From Metridium senile (taxonomy: Eukaryota > Cnidaria > Anthozoa > Actiniaria > Metridiidae): a stretch of 64,000 nucleotides of DNA. The notes beneath the pieces were generated by a model. The model saw only the letters and a list, made by a program, of their open reading frames with translations, did not search any database and had not been told where the DNA came from. The position numbers were made by a program, and so were the translations under genes. Below, in pieces: positions 32,370-50,400 of this stretch. The DNA is taken from contig OX459095.1 in NCBI GenBank assembly GCA_949775045.1, positions 24,739,278 through 24,803,277 on the forward strand, written 5' to 3'. Within the stretch, counting starts at the first letter, position 1; each line of letters opens with the position of its first letter.

Positions 32370-33545
32370 TCATTCCTTTAACTTTTCCAACAGTGCTTGA
32401 CAATCTTCTCGACTTTTACTAAAGATAGTCAATGCACAGTGATAATTCTCGTCTTGGCAATCATCCATACCACAGACTATAATTCGGCCTTCTTGTTGTG
32501 TATGGTTTAGTCGGTTTGCAGCCTCTACTAATTCCTGTGATGTTCCTTTGTGCACGTCTTTTGAGTGAATAAAGTGGAAATACGAAAATGTAAACCCCAT
32601 ACTAGCCATGTATGGTGCTATTAGATGGTGAGCCGTTTCACCAGAAAGGCGAACATTTACATCAATAAGGTATCGTCCTTGTTCGTTAATCATTATCTCA
32701 AAGTTCACTCCACCACAGTAACCATTTCGGTGCAAGTATCGTGAGATAGGAATAACAAAATCATCGTATACAATATCTCTTTGTTGATCCTGCTCGTTCC
32801 AATCAAAGATCAAGGAGGTCCATTCGAATTCGTTTTCAAATGTGGCGATGCCTGTACCTAGCCAAACTACATCTGCATTTTTTTTCAAGTAGAATAGGCC
32901 GCTTATCACTTCTTTCTGTCCTTGAATAAACTCTTGGTAAACAATCCCACCTTTCCAGCCTCGCTTCTCTCGAATCTCTTTCACAATAGACAACATTTCT
33001 TCTCGGTTGTTTGCTTTGAAAACGCCATTGCTACCATCACTCAAATCTACTTTAACCACACATGGATATTGTACATTCTGTTCGTCCATATATCGAGGGC
33101 ATGGTACTCCTATCTCAGGAATACAGCTCTTGGACTGTATCCGTTCTAAGACATCAGGATCGACGCTATGCTTTGATTTTGGAATACCTTCAAATGCACC
33201 AGTGGTCAGGATAGGAATGCCATCGTCTTTCAGACCTTCGTCTACGCTAATGAACTTTGCTGGAGAGAAAAGAGGCAGCCATGTTTTCCAGTGTTCCTTG
33301 AGGAATTCTGGTGGTGGGTAGTCGGTAAGGACAGGAATTTCATCGCCTGCAACACACGAGTGACATCGTGGGTATATTAACTCGTTGCATTGAAAAGATG
33401 GCGGATAATCGTACAACTGATACTTGTCCTTGTTTAAGAATCTTGAGTGTGTTCCGTAAGAAGAAGGATGAACAAATAATAAATAGGCTTGATTTACGTC
33501 TTGCTTGTATAACTGACCAAGAGTCATGACCTTCTTATCTGACAT
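32370..33545 (-). CDS. ATP-grasp domain protein of unknown substrate, intronless
   Basis: A single uninterrupted exon of 391 aa; the first ATG of the frame gives MSDKKVMTLGQLYKQDVNQ. Residues about 160-320 have ATP-grasp architecture: PCVVKVDLSDGSNGVF (Lys165 and a Gly-rich loop 171-174), YQEFIQG (Glu205, hinge region), GGVNFEIMIN (Glu283) and YLIDVNVRLSGETAHHL (Asp295, Asn297, Arg299), which corresponds to the metal-binding E-x-N-P-R segment, here D-x-N-V-R. ATP-grasp enzymes couple ATP hydrolysis to carboxylate-amine or similar ligation. The first 150 residues resemble no family I can name. An animal gene with no introns here could be an old transfer from a microbe or a retrocopy; the sequence does not decide. 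It lies on the same strand as AFG1L, 1.7 kb beyond that gene's stop. Mycosporine-type ligases (MysC) are one possible relation, unproven. Confidence 0.8.
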   Translation of the reverse strand: MSDKKVMTLGQLYKQDVNQAYLLFVHPSSYGTHSRFLNKDKYQLYDYPPSFQCNELIYPRCHSCVAGDEIPVLTDYPPPEFLKEHWKTWLPLFSPAKFISVDEGLKDDGIPILTTGAFEGIPKSKHSVDPDVLERIQSKSCIPEIGVPCPRYMDEQNVQYPCVVKVDLSDGSNGVFKANNREEMLSIVKEIREKRGWKGGIVYQEFIQGQKEVISGLFYLKKNADVVWLGTGIATFENEFEWTSLIFDWNEQDQQRDIVYDDFVIPISRYLHRNGYCGGVNFEIMINEQGRYLIDVNVRLSGETAHHLIAPYMASMGFTFSYFHFIHSKDVHKGTSQELVEAANRLNHTQQEGRIIVCGMDDCQDENYHCALTIFSKSREDCQALLEKLKE

Positions 33546-33608
33546 TATTGAGCTTTACGATTCGATGGGGTAAAATACAAGCAGTCGAAACACAGGCTTA
33601 TCAGACTA

Positions 33609-33684
33609 GTAATCTGCGGTTTTGGGCTTCCTGTGTTATTTTTACATTTATATTTTAACACAGGAAGCCCGAAACCACAGATTA
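33609..33684. repeat. Foldback of the CTTCCTGTG family, 76 bp
   Basis: TAATCTGCGGTTTTGGGCTT and CCTGTGTT pair with AACACAGGAAGCCCGAAACC and ACAGATTA. It lies just upstream of the ATP-grasp start. Confidence 0.85.
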
Positions 33685-33734
33685 CGACTCGTTCGAAGTG
33701 AAATCTTCCAGTGAAAGTTTGGGGGAGGGGCTGG

Positions 33735-33786
33735 AACAAATTGCAATAACCTGAGTATCAGGCCTGATACTCAGGTTAAAATTGCA
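33735..33786. repeat. Perfect palindrome
   Basis: AACCTGAGTATCAGG and its exact complement without a loop, flanked by ATTGCAAT on both sides. Confidence 0.9.
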
Positions 33787-34518
33787 ATAGAATGTTTCTC
33801 AGCGTTAAGGCAAGTTTAATAAATAACACACTTAAAATCCTCCCAAAAAACCTTTGGTGGAACATCTTCAACTGACGAGTTTTAAAATTTCAAAAATTAC
33901 ACAGGGAGCCCAATTCGAGAAAACATTGGCAATTTGCTAAAAACGAACTTAAAATGAGACAAATATTTTTTTCTCCAATATTAAAATGTGTAAATTGCAG
34001 CTTAAAGTAAAATTATTAGCGTTATTATCAGCGTTATTTAATGATTTCTTTGCTAAAATTTGACGCTGCCTACACCGGCTAGGAGTAAAAATCATAAGTG
34101 TTCTTGTACTTGAAGAATTTTCGTTCTAGCATGGGGTTTTTAGCAGGAATGACCCTTTGAACGTAATGGAAAAAAGCATTGGGATCTCTTCTTTGTGCTC
34201 TGACTAGAAATTGTGGCCGTACGTACGCTTTATTTTTCTGGCATTTATTGAACTCGAACTTGAGTCCAGTGGCCGTGGAACTGTTCGGCCTTGGGATTAT
34301 TTATAGGTAGGGGGAAAAATTAAATAGTCCTGTGAAACTGTTTCCAAATAGCTTCAAACTCGGCCAAGTAATAAAAGACACAATAAGTTATCAAAGTGAG
34401 TCATTTTTATTCATAAAAACTCACATTTAGATAATTCGAATTATAGACACTGTATTAATGAGCTTGGACTGCCTGTGTTCCTATAAATAGCGTAATGAAC
34501 TTTTTCAACAAGAAAATA

Positions 34519-34670
34519 GACCGAATCGAAATATGGCGTACTCTTATTGTTCTTGACTGTCTAGCCTCGTGTTCACGTTGGAAAACAATAGAGTTTTCAC
34601 ATGTATGCGAGGCTGGGCAGTCAAGAAGAATTGTTATTCAAATTGGCCGCCATATTTCGATTCGGTGTAT
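34519..34670. repeat. Foldback, ~150 bp
   Basis: CCGAATCGAAATATGGCG and its complement; inner TTCTTGACTG and CAGTCAAGAA, GCCTCG and CGAGGC. Confidence 0.8.
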
Positions 34671-34713
34671 ACCATAAGGATTTCCATTTGTTTGTCTATG
34701 CATTGATAAATGT

Positions 34714-34860
34714 ACTAGAGTACAAACACTAAAAGTGTGCAACATAAATACCACTAAATACTGCTAAATTATGCAAATTCTTTTGTTCTCTATTTGATCA
34801 ACACTATCTAGTGGTAAATAGTACAAAGTATTGCACACTTTTAGCGTTTGTACTCTAGAA
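34714..34860. mobile_element. MITE, ~146 bp, TAGAGTACAAACACTAAAAG family
   Basis: CTAGAGTACAAACACTAAAA with GTGTGCAA and right complement; interior TAAATACCACTAAATA and TATTTACCACTA-type pairing. Almost identical to 53206-53348. Confidence 0.88.
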
Positions 34861-35066
34861 TTACATTCAAAATAAGAAATAAACCTCTCACACTGTATTT
34901 TATAACTTTTTTTTGAACATTTGACTTGCGTGTAAAACCTTTGTGAACATCTTTACAGTCATAACACCTGAATCGTCAACACGTAGAGCTCATTATTGAG
35001 TTTAGTTTTCGAAATTTGTTTCCATTAATCGATTTGAACTTGGAATATTGAAAACGAAGATTTCAT

Positions 35067-35248
35067 TATTCAAAACAAGAATAGTTTGAAAGTTCGATTG
35101 TTGATTGGACATAATAAAACATTTGATTCGAGTAATTCGTAATATCGTAATTTACTTAACTACGCGTTTATTTCCATATTAAGAAAATCAAATGTTTTAT
35201 TATGTCCAATCAACAATCGAACTTTCAAACTATTCTCGTTTTGAATAA
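35067..35248. repeat. Foldback with ~63-bp arms abutting the AFG1L stop codon
   Basis: TTATTCAAAACAAGAATAG through TTGATTGGACATAATAAAAC pairs almost perfectly with the right arm ending at 35248, three bases beyond the stop codon of AFG1L (minus strand, stop at 35252-35254). The transcript's 3' UTR would start directly in this hairpin. Confidence 0.88.
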
Positions 35249-35251
35249 ATT

Positions 35252-37710
35252 CTACTTTTTGTTTTTCCCAGGGCCTACAATTCTTTCCCACCACCCGAAT
35301 CCCCAAAAATGTTGTTCGTTAAACTTGGGAGCTCCCTTTCGTGGAATCATGCGATTTTTTTCATCTTTAGCCATCTCCAACTCCCTCAATTCTTTTCTCA
35401 TAATGTCATTGCTCCATGACAAATAGCTTGCCTCATCTCCCCAGTCTGTTGATCCTGACACTAATGGCGTCCGTGGAAGATCATCTGATTCATCTTTATC
35501 TTCATCTTTCTCTCTTTCCAACAAATATTCCTTCCTTTTGTACTCTCGTTTCCTTCTGCGAAGCTCTGATGCATGCTGCTCCTCTGACGTGCCCACATAA
35601 GGAGCAAACAGCTGGGGCCTATGTGGATAGGTCTGATAAAAACTACTCTGCATTTCATTCAAGCGTGAAATACATCGCCTAAATGAAAATACTTCATCCT
35701 CACCAGTGAGCAACCCAAGAGAACGTAGGTTGAGATCGCTCAGTTGAAGGTCATAAGCCATTTCGCCTATCATCTCCAAATGCATCTTATCACTGTATGA
35801 AGGGGACTGGTCTTCTCTGGGTATGAGTTGGAAGAGGTCCTTGGGTTCTGTAGCTGCTGTGCAGAAGAGCTTTACCCTGCTCTCATATGCTGCATCAACA
35901 AAACTTAAGAATCTCCTGGCTTCATTTTTCTGGTAGATGCTCATCTGTGGAATTCCTTCCACAAATACAGTATGATAATTATTACATATAGTAATATAGT
36001 CAGCAGGGCCGAGAGGGGTTTTACAGAGTTCCTCAAAAGAAAACCTTGCAATGCCATTGGCTGAGGCTACAGGTATGATCACATGGTGGCCATAAACTTG
36101 CAGTGCAGATCTAGTTAGTCTTGTCCCTGGTCCAACTTCATCACAGAATGCCTCATTGAAGGTTTTCTCTATTTCAGAATTAATTGGATAAAAGTAATTC
36201 ATTTTGCCAAGTTTTTGTGAATTCCGATAGTCAATACCTGTATCCATGGAAACTTCTTCGCAGTGAGTACTCAACAAACCCATTAAAGACAAAACTGATT
36301 CCTGGGCATCAGATTCACGGCCAAATGATGACACCCCTAAGTCAGTAGGTGATCTATTGGATGTTGCCACCACAACTAGTCCCTTATTAAACATGTGTTG
36401 AAATATACCTTCCAGAAGTCTCACTGCACCATAATCAGAAACCTGCATTTCATCAAAACATAGCAGCCAAGCTTCCTCAGCTAAATGGTTGGCAAGTGCT
36501 TCTACTGGAGTAGTATCAAAGGTGTTCTCGTCATTTACACAACATAAGTTCCAACGGTTGATTTCTGAGTAAAGTTGAAGCATAAAGGAATAGAAGTGGA
36601 CACGCTTCTTTTGTTTTGTGGGGACAGAGTCGTAGAACATGTCCATTATAGCTGTTTTACCACTACCAACACTGCCGTATAGATACATGCCTTTAGGAAT
36701 GTTGCCTGTAGTAAAAAAATATCATTTTAGTCAAAAACATGAAAAGAAAAAATCAAAAAAATAGACTTGAGTTTTTTTGTTTGAGATTTGATTTTGATTT
36801 TATTTCATTTTATTAGCTTCACCAAAAAAAAAAAGAGAGATTACATATTACATAAATTAAACAGTGGTGGGCAGCAAGGCCAATTAATGTTCATAACATT
36901 GTAAGAATTAACTTATTTAAGTTTTAACTGCCACAGTTGCAGTTAAAACGTCAAGTACTAATATGTGAAACACTTTACTATAAATTACTCTTACAATAAG
37001 TAAATATGATAGAAAAATGTTTGTTTATAGAGCACAGTAATGAAATGAATTCGAGAATTAAATTAATGCAATGTGCTTAAAGTATAGCACCATTTCTTAG
37101 TAACCATATCAGAGCCATTTATTTGAAATTACAATGCATATAATTATATTAATGATCTATTATCTAAGTCGATCGTGATCAAATTTTCAATTTGTCCCCA
37201 GCGAAAGTTATGATCAGTTATGAGTCAAAGATAAGACTAAATTATATGTAAAATATAATATGTAAATCTGTATTTAAAAGTATCGATCTGCACAGCCTGC
37301 CTCGATCGACTAGTTATGCTACCTGCAGGCTGCGCACGTAAACTCAAATGTACAACATAATATATTTGTAAATAAATTGAATTGAAATTGAATTGAAATA
37401 TAATAGAAGAACAGCTAATTTAAATTTTGCTTCAACAACTAAAACAACTTTATCTAAATTAAGTTAAGTTTTTACCTTGATTCGCCTCTTTAGGGTTGTA
37501 ATCTTTAACTCGATCATATAAGTCTTGTAGCTTGTTCACAGCTTGTTGTTGTTGTACATCTGGTTTTAAGATACTCATATCAAGATAAGAGTTATATGTT
37601 CCAAGAGGGCCTTCAGCAAGATCAGTGAGACTAGAATGGCTTCGACGAAGACGCGAAACTCGAAGTTGAATGCCAGAAATCCTGCAAAGATTCCTTTGGA
37701 TATGTAACAT
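35252..37710 (-). CDS. AFG1L: AFG1L (LACE1/AFG1)-type mitochondrial AAA+ ATPase, 2 exons
   Basis: Exon 1 spans 37710-37476 and exon 2 spans 36705-35252, joined in phase 1 to 562 aa (human AFG1L is 481). Walker A GSVGSGKT is at residues 89-96 and Walker B LLCFDEMQV near 160, followed by the sensor-like segment VVATSNRSP. Downstream segments such as RFSFEELCKTPLGPADY and EARRFLSFVDAAYE fit the AFG1 family, which assists mitochondrial inner-membrane protein quality control. The N-terminus MLHIQRNLCRISGIQLRVSR is rich in Arg with no acidic residue in its first 30, as in a mitochondrial presequence, so I prefer the ATG at 37710; an in-frame ATG at 37779 would add 23 residues including an EEE run. 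The C-terminal part has a charged insert (RRRKREYKRKEYLLEREKDE). Nearly the whole ATPase is encoded in one 1.45 kb exon. Confidence 0.9.
36706..37475 (-). other. AFG1L intron with a possible SINE/LINE tail
   Basis: 37230-37400 contains GCCTGCCTCGATCGACTAGT, then GTAAATAAATTGAATTGAAA with a (TTGAA)n tail, typical of a short retroelement 3' end on the plus strand. The rest is unremarkable. Confidence 0.45.
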
Positions 37711-37792
37711 TTTGCTAAAATTATTTCCTTCTTCTTCGTGAATACTAGTTAAGGTGGTTATTTGAAAATATGTGCACAAATTTTAAAGAAAA

Positions 37793-37837
37793 TCAAAAAC
37801 GTTTGAATCGTTGCATAAGATTCACTTTGCCGGCCAT
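37793..37837 (-). promoter_or_regulatory. YY1-like site and short upstream ORF before AFG1L
   Basis: On the minus strand CCAAGATGGCCGG lies at about 37830-37842. Its ATG opens a 14-codon ORF (begins MAGKVNLMQRF, ends at 37793) that stops 82 bp before the preferred AFG1L start. If transcription begins upstream of this point it would be an upstream ORF. The motif has the same form as those at the FHIT and CCDC86 starts. Function is inference. Confidence 0.4.
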
Positions 37838-38175
37838 CTTGGCTCTTCGATTACATAACAAATCGTGATGCATGTTGGGATATATATCACAGGGAACCCA
37901 ATTGATTCATTACAATCAGGACTTGATGGCAGGCTTGATGATGGTCTGATGATGGTTATACGGGAATTTCGAGTAGACGTAAAAGCAGGGTTAGGCATTC
38001 GAACAAAGTCTTCTTTAATTTTCTTTAATTTTCCAAAGTACCGTCACTTCATCAAATGATTTATTATAAGATAGATATTAATTTTTTGTATCTGCAAATC
38101 GTTTGACTTTGCGTGGTCCCACGGCCGGGATCAGTATAAACTAACGCGTAGCTATCCCTGGCCGGCCTAAACACA

Positions 38176-38468
38176 TATACACCTATTTCAGAAATCGTTG
38201 TCGCAGCCGAAGCTACAGTCCACACTCTGAAGCCTGCAAAGAATGTCGGTATTTCTTCTCTTGTTATCGATTTATTCATAGCATATTTCGGTCGTACGTG
38301 TTTGTGTTATATGAACAAAGCAAGGTGTTGCAGTAGTAGATGACGAAACAAATATTTGTTTGAAAAAAAAAAAATGTAATAAATCACAGGTTATGTTCTT
38401 TTTTACCGACATCTTTTCTGGGCTCTAGAGTGTGGGCTGAAGCTTCGGCTGCGACAACGAGGTGTATA
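38176..38468. mobile_element. MITE, 293 bp, TATACACCTATTTCA family
   Basis: TATACACCTATTTCAGAAAT with GTTGTCGCAGCCGAAGCTAC at the left, complement ending GAGGTGTATA at the right. Interior CTCTTGTTATCGATTTATTC is the complement of the 16876 copy's interior. Confidence 0.82.
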
Positions 38469-38639
38469 CTATAACTACTAATTTCCCATGCATGATTGTA
38501 AGTCGCGTACAAAGTGCGTTGAGACGGGTGTGAAATGCGCTCAAAGCAATATTCTCTATTTTCACATAACCATAATAAAAAAATAATGCCCGGCCGCCTT
38601 CTGTTTTGGGTGGGTATATCAGTATTGTTATTCAAATTT

Positions 38640-39010
38640 GCTTGATTTGAACAGTACACTTGGTTTGATTGAGCTTCGGACTACTGTAAGGAAAGTCTGG
38701 GTTCAAATCCCGGCCGGACCATTACTAAGGGTCTTTAAATAATTGAGAAGAAGTTGCTGCCTTTGTTTCTTAAAAACCTACAAATAATGGTTAGAACTTC
38801 ACGTCCTCTCGGATAGCGACGTAAAATGGAGGTCCCGTCTCTCAAAACTTAACAACAGTGAGGGACGTAAAATAACTCCGTGTTCATACATGGGTTGTAT
38901 GGTGGCAGCTTAATGCGCATTGATATACCTTCAACTCGAACACGTTGAGTAAGCGCATTGAGCAGTTCTGGAAATGCGCTATATAAGAACTAGCCATTAT
39001 TATTGTGAAA
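38640..39010 (+). mobile_element. tRNA-derived SINE
   Basis: The head ends GTCTGGGTTCAAATCCCGGC with a perfect Pol III B box. A body follows with GGGTCTTTAAATAATTGAG and TTGCTGCCTTTG, and then a tail AATGCGCTATATAAGAACTA with ATTATTATTG, features seen in metazoan SINEs. Confidence 0.65.
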
Positions 39011-39249
39011 GAAGAGAATAAAGCAAAATAAAACAATTTAATCGGTCCTAAAACACAAAAAGGGAGATTTTCAAGTGTATATCTCAGAAAATTTGATTTA
39101 AAATAAAGTGACAACTTGAAGGAATGAAAGCCTTTATTTTTCCTGTTATAAGTACAAATGACTGTTTATTCTGATATGACAGTACTTGTATAATACAATG
39201 ATTGACTTTTTTAAATGTTGATGTAAATTCAATGTACAAAATAAAACAA

Positions 39250-39539
39250 TAGCCAGCCTACAGACTCTCAGGCCGGGAAGGGGGAGAGAGGAAAGGAAGG
39301 GAGAACCTGCACTAACTCCATTGGTTGAACGCCATTGTCCATGGACGCAGGCATCTGATTGGCTGAAGTTATAGAGCAGTGATATTTGCGATTTTATCTG
39401 TTTTGAAATAAAACAGATGTGATTGTTTCGGTTCTTTTCCGGCTCCGGCCGTTTCTTTCCTAGCTCCCTTCATCCCCTCTCCTCCCTTTCCTCTCCCCTC
39501 CCCCTCCACTGAGAGTCTGTAGACTGGTTAATTCAAATC
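39250..39539. repeat. Foldback, 290 bp, GGGGAGA-rich family
   Basis: TAGCCAGCCTACAGACTCTC and complement at the ends, purine-rich then pyrimidine-rich arms; contains an inverted CCAAT box. Same design as 27856-28177. Confidence 0.8.
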
Positions 39540-39961
39540 AAGTTTATTCTTAACCCGTCTCAAAAGCCGGGTGAATGACACGACTTGGACATTTTCACAT
39601 ACCTGACCCGGAAAAAAACGGACATTTTTCTCATTTTTATTTTTGTTTTCGTTCATGCAGGAAAGATAGTCCAAAAACAGTCGATGAAGAAAAACCCTTG
39701 CTTTAAACACCACAACACTAGTTCCAAAGTGGCTCTATGCAATAGATCATTCCAGTTCAGAAAGGAGTTCAAGCCATAGTCAGAGTCAACACGAATGATT
39801 GAGGGTTTTCAAAACTCCATGTTCTTAAGACGAAGTATTGGAGTGCAAAAGCATGACGACCCTTGTTGTTGTTTAAGTATTTGGCAAACATTCAAACAAA
39901 AACAAAAACAATAGTTCCCATGGTTCCCTTCACGGTTCCCCGACGCCATCTTAAAAGGTAG

Positions 39962-40104
39962 CCCGGCCTTTACATCGAAGCGAGACAAGGTTGCAATTGA
40001 GGTTGCAATGATAGAGACCTTTTAACAATTACGGGACAATTATTCACGTGTCTCTATCATTGCAATCTCAACGTTCGTCTCGCTTCAATGCAAAGGCCCT
40101 GCTA
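39962..40104. repeat. Foldback, ~143 bp
   Basis: CCCGGCCTTTACATCGAAGC and the complement; inner TTGCAATGATAGAGAC and GTCTCTATCATTGCAA. Confidence 0.85.
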
Positions 40105-40194
40105 TCTTTCAAGACGGCGCACATAATTTCTTAGTGCCTGTATCACGCCTCGTCCTTCACCATTATTATGCATGGCTGTATTATATACAAATGT

Positions 40195-47467
<7,273 letters not shown>

Positions 47468-50400
47468 TGGCGTTATCATCCAATTGGAAGAGGTGTCTAA
47501 TAATGTATCAACTGTCAGCAGCAAGCCTGCGTTAAATCTTTGTTAGCGTATGACAATGTTATGCCTCTAGTTACCCCTACCGTCTGCACTATATGGCATT
47601 GGTCTTGAGCGAAATGTTGAGCTCCAAGGTTTTAATTAGTTAATGAATTTCATCAGTGAATTTGAAGAAGCCATATGTTGTTGTTGTGGGCTATAACGCG
47701 AAACTTGAAAAAAACTTTACGAAAAAGAAGTAAAGCACTGAGATTTAAACAGAAGGAAGATATTGAAATTGTAAGTTGTAATTTAGACAGACGATTATCA
47801 AGGGAAAGTGTAGTTGTTTTCTCATAACCCTTGTTATAAAGAGGGCAGTTTATATATCCATTGATAAAGTTAACTTGCCTTGGGCTCCTGACACTAGATT
47901 GGCTTTGAGCTGTCAATCATATGTGGTTGACCAATACCCGGAATGATTTCTCAAGTTAGCAAGTTTGTGTGAAGATTTCAAATTAAGAACTTTTCCCAAA
48001 AAGTCGATAAATATCCTAAATTTAGTTAAATTCGATAAATATCCAATTGAAACAGTTATTCCAGTTAATCTGTCAATAAAAATGAACGATATCAAACTCA
48101 ATGATGTGAATTCACTGACATTTTCAATCAACTTCTCAATTATCTAAAGAATGAAAAAATGACTCCTTCACAACATGGCTGCTTCGTCTACTGCTGAGAA
48201 AAACGGCTTAAAAACTTTTACCAAGACCTTTAGCAACATCACAAGAGCTCTCGGTTTGATATAGCGTTTGATGTCTAAATGTCAACAACGACCTCTTAAA
48301 ACAACGATGTGAATCTGTACCACACACTTCCAAAACACTTGAAAAAACAGCAAACAAAATAACTGCGGTGGAATTCTCGTTTTACACAAAGAAAAGGCGA
48401 CATGCACAAGCTTTATTTGCGTATTTGATTATTTGAATGACTCAATATATATTTTAGAATTTCATGAATTCTAACTAGAGATTTTTTTCTTTAGGCCGAG
48501 TTCACAAAGCAAAACGGGGAAATACTTTATGAACTATTCAATGAGGACACTAAACTCGGCTTTTTTCAAGTTATCATTTTTTGAACATTATGTTGTTTCA
48601 AAATCTCTAAAAATGAAGCATTGAGTTCAAACACAAAGTTTGACCATAAGGTACTAGTTGTAAACCCCTATTGATTTTATCAAAATAATCAACGTTAACA
48701 TTTCTAATCTATTTAAAGAAGAAATAAACTATTTTATCAAGACAACAATCTAAGAAAATCACTCTAAAACCGGTGTATACTATGGAATTCTTGTTGCTAG
48801 TTCAGTCATTCTCAGAACCTTTTTGAGAAGTCACGTCTTTCCTCCAAATCTGCTAATAAATCCAGCCTCTTTACTCATTTCAAGACTACATAAAATCAGC
48901 AAAAAGCTAAATAATGTAATAATATATAATTTTAAAATCTTTGTAGTGTTTTAAAAACTCTTTTAGATAGATTAAAATAAAGAACACACACGGCTCCTCA
49001 GTCAAGCTGATTTCTCAAGCAGTTCTGCAATTTATCGCCTAGGGCGATCTTCTTTATGAACTGAAGTCTTGAAATTCTAACAATAGGCCAGCTCAATTAG
49101 GATGGCATTCAAGCTGCCCATAGGAATTTGAAATAAAACAGTTGCGAATTGCCTGGTTGTGGGGCTTATTTTGGAAGTATTTAGCACAACGGAAAGTAAA
49201 AAAGTTGTTTTAGAAAAGAAACATTTTAAAATGTTTCGGAAATGAAGTTTCAATTCCGTTGGGAAGGTTTTTTTCGTATCATCATCAGCGTTCAAAAAGT
49301 CGATTTTCAACTAACGAAATATTGTCACAAGTTTAAAAAAGGTGTCAAAGAAGTTAAAAATGATGACTTTATTGAACGTTTTGCCGATGGTTTTGACAGT
49401 ATAGTAGTTTGCAATGAAGATGTATTTTTGCATACAGGACTTAGCTTTGCACTGAAGATGGTCTGGCAAATGTCATAGTCAAAAACAGAGTCGGCGCTAC
49501 TTTGGGTTGTATGTTATAAAACACAGAAGACGACTACTGAAAGACCGAAAAATGAACTGAATCACGAATTCGCTACAAAATACTCTGAGAACGTTTTTGC
49601 TGTAGTTTTGTAAAACGTGGTATAAAGAGCAAGAGTTGAGAACAATTGTGTGAAAAAGACATCATTTTTGTGAACGACGTAGCCGTAAAAATAGTAGACA
49701 TTGTAACAATTGTGTGAGTAGTTGTATGATGTGATAGTGTGTTTGTTAATTTTTGTTTGTTTTGTTTTGATTTAGTATTAAGATAGTAATTATTTTTTAA
49801 TTGCTTTGTGTGTAAATATTCACAACTATTAAACCACAAAAGAAATCCGGTTAGACAGTTAGAAATTTTATCTATCAGTCATTGTAGAAATTCCACAGCT
49901 TTAGGACTAATAAACTCCCATTGAATAGCTAGTTAAATAAATTTTAACTAGATTTATAAAATAAACAATTTTGTTCTTAGCCCTGTTGATCAACGTTGTT
50001 AACCGCGATGTTTTAATTCAACGCGAAGACTTAGATGACATGTGATTTTCAACTCGTCTTTTCACAGTTCTCGTAAACTGTTCAGTTAATCCTCCTAGCA
50101 CAGAGAAATCCCCGCGAAAAGAACTATCCTTCTGTATACACCTGTTAAACATCGTAATACTCACTGTAAAACTTTAAGATAAACGCGGAAAAAATAGGAG
50201 AGAGCAGAATAATTTTTCTTATAGGTCCAAGTAAAATAGTCAGTTCCAACAGTTCTGGAGTATAATATATATTGTTCTAGTTTGAACTGAACTAGTTTGT
50301 GAATCAAATTTGTAAAGAATTAAACAAAAGAACATCATCGAGATTTTAATGCGTATATTTCTCGTGAAAATTTAGAAGAATACAGTCATGATATTCCAGA

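Larger units (their letters stand above)
33546..35251. other. Intergenic region between ATP-grasp gene and AFG1L
   Basis: No gene; holds the foldback elements at 33609, 33735, 34519, 34714 and 35067. The remainder, 33800-34500, shows nothing recognised. Confidence 0.7.
37838..40194. other. Intergenic region between AFG1L and the T-box gene
   Basis: No gene. It contains a MITE (38176), a tRNA-derived SINE (38640), and foldbacks at 39250 and 39962; the T-box 3' UTR should occupy the segment just below 40195. Confidence 0.65.

Noticed and set aside
32922..33321. Plus-strand frames opposite the ATP-grasp gene
   Set aside because: Antisense shadows of a well-supported coding exon.
32370..33545. 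Firm assignment of the ATP-grasp gene as MysC
   Set aside because: Only general ATP-grasp motifs are visible, and no other mycosporine-pathway gene (DDG synthase, O-methyltransferase, NRPS-like) lies in the window.
38640..38725. A functional tRNA gene
   Set aside because: The B box is perfect but the cloverleaf ends do not pair and SINE body sequence follows directly.
48175..48264. 29-codon frame beginning MAASSTAEKNGLKTF in a good start context
   Set aside because: Too short to judge; its start resembles the Crypton-like exon only in MAASS. No splice donor extends it.
49242..49478. 78-aa plus-strand frame beginning MKFQFRWEGFFRI
   Set aside because: No family signature, no splice context, and an overlapping antisense frame of similar length; expected by chance in 11 kb of spacer.
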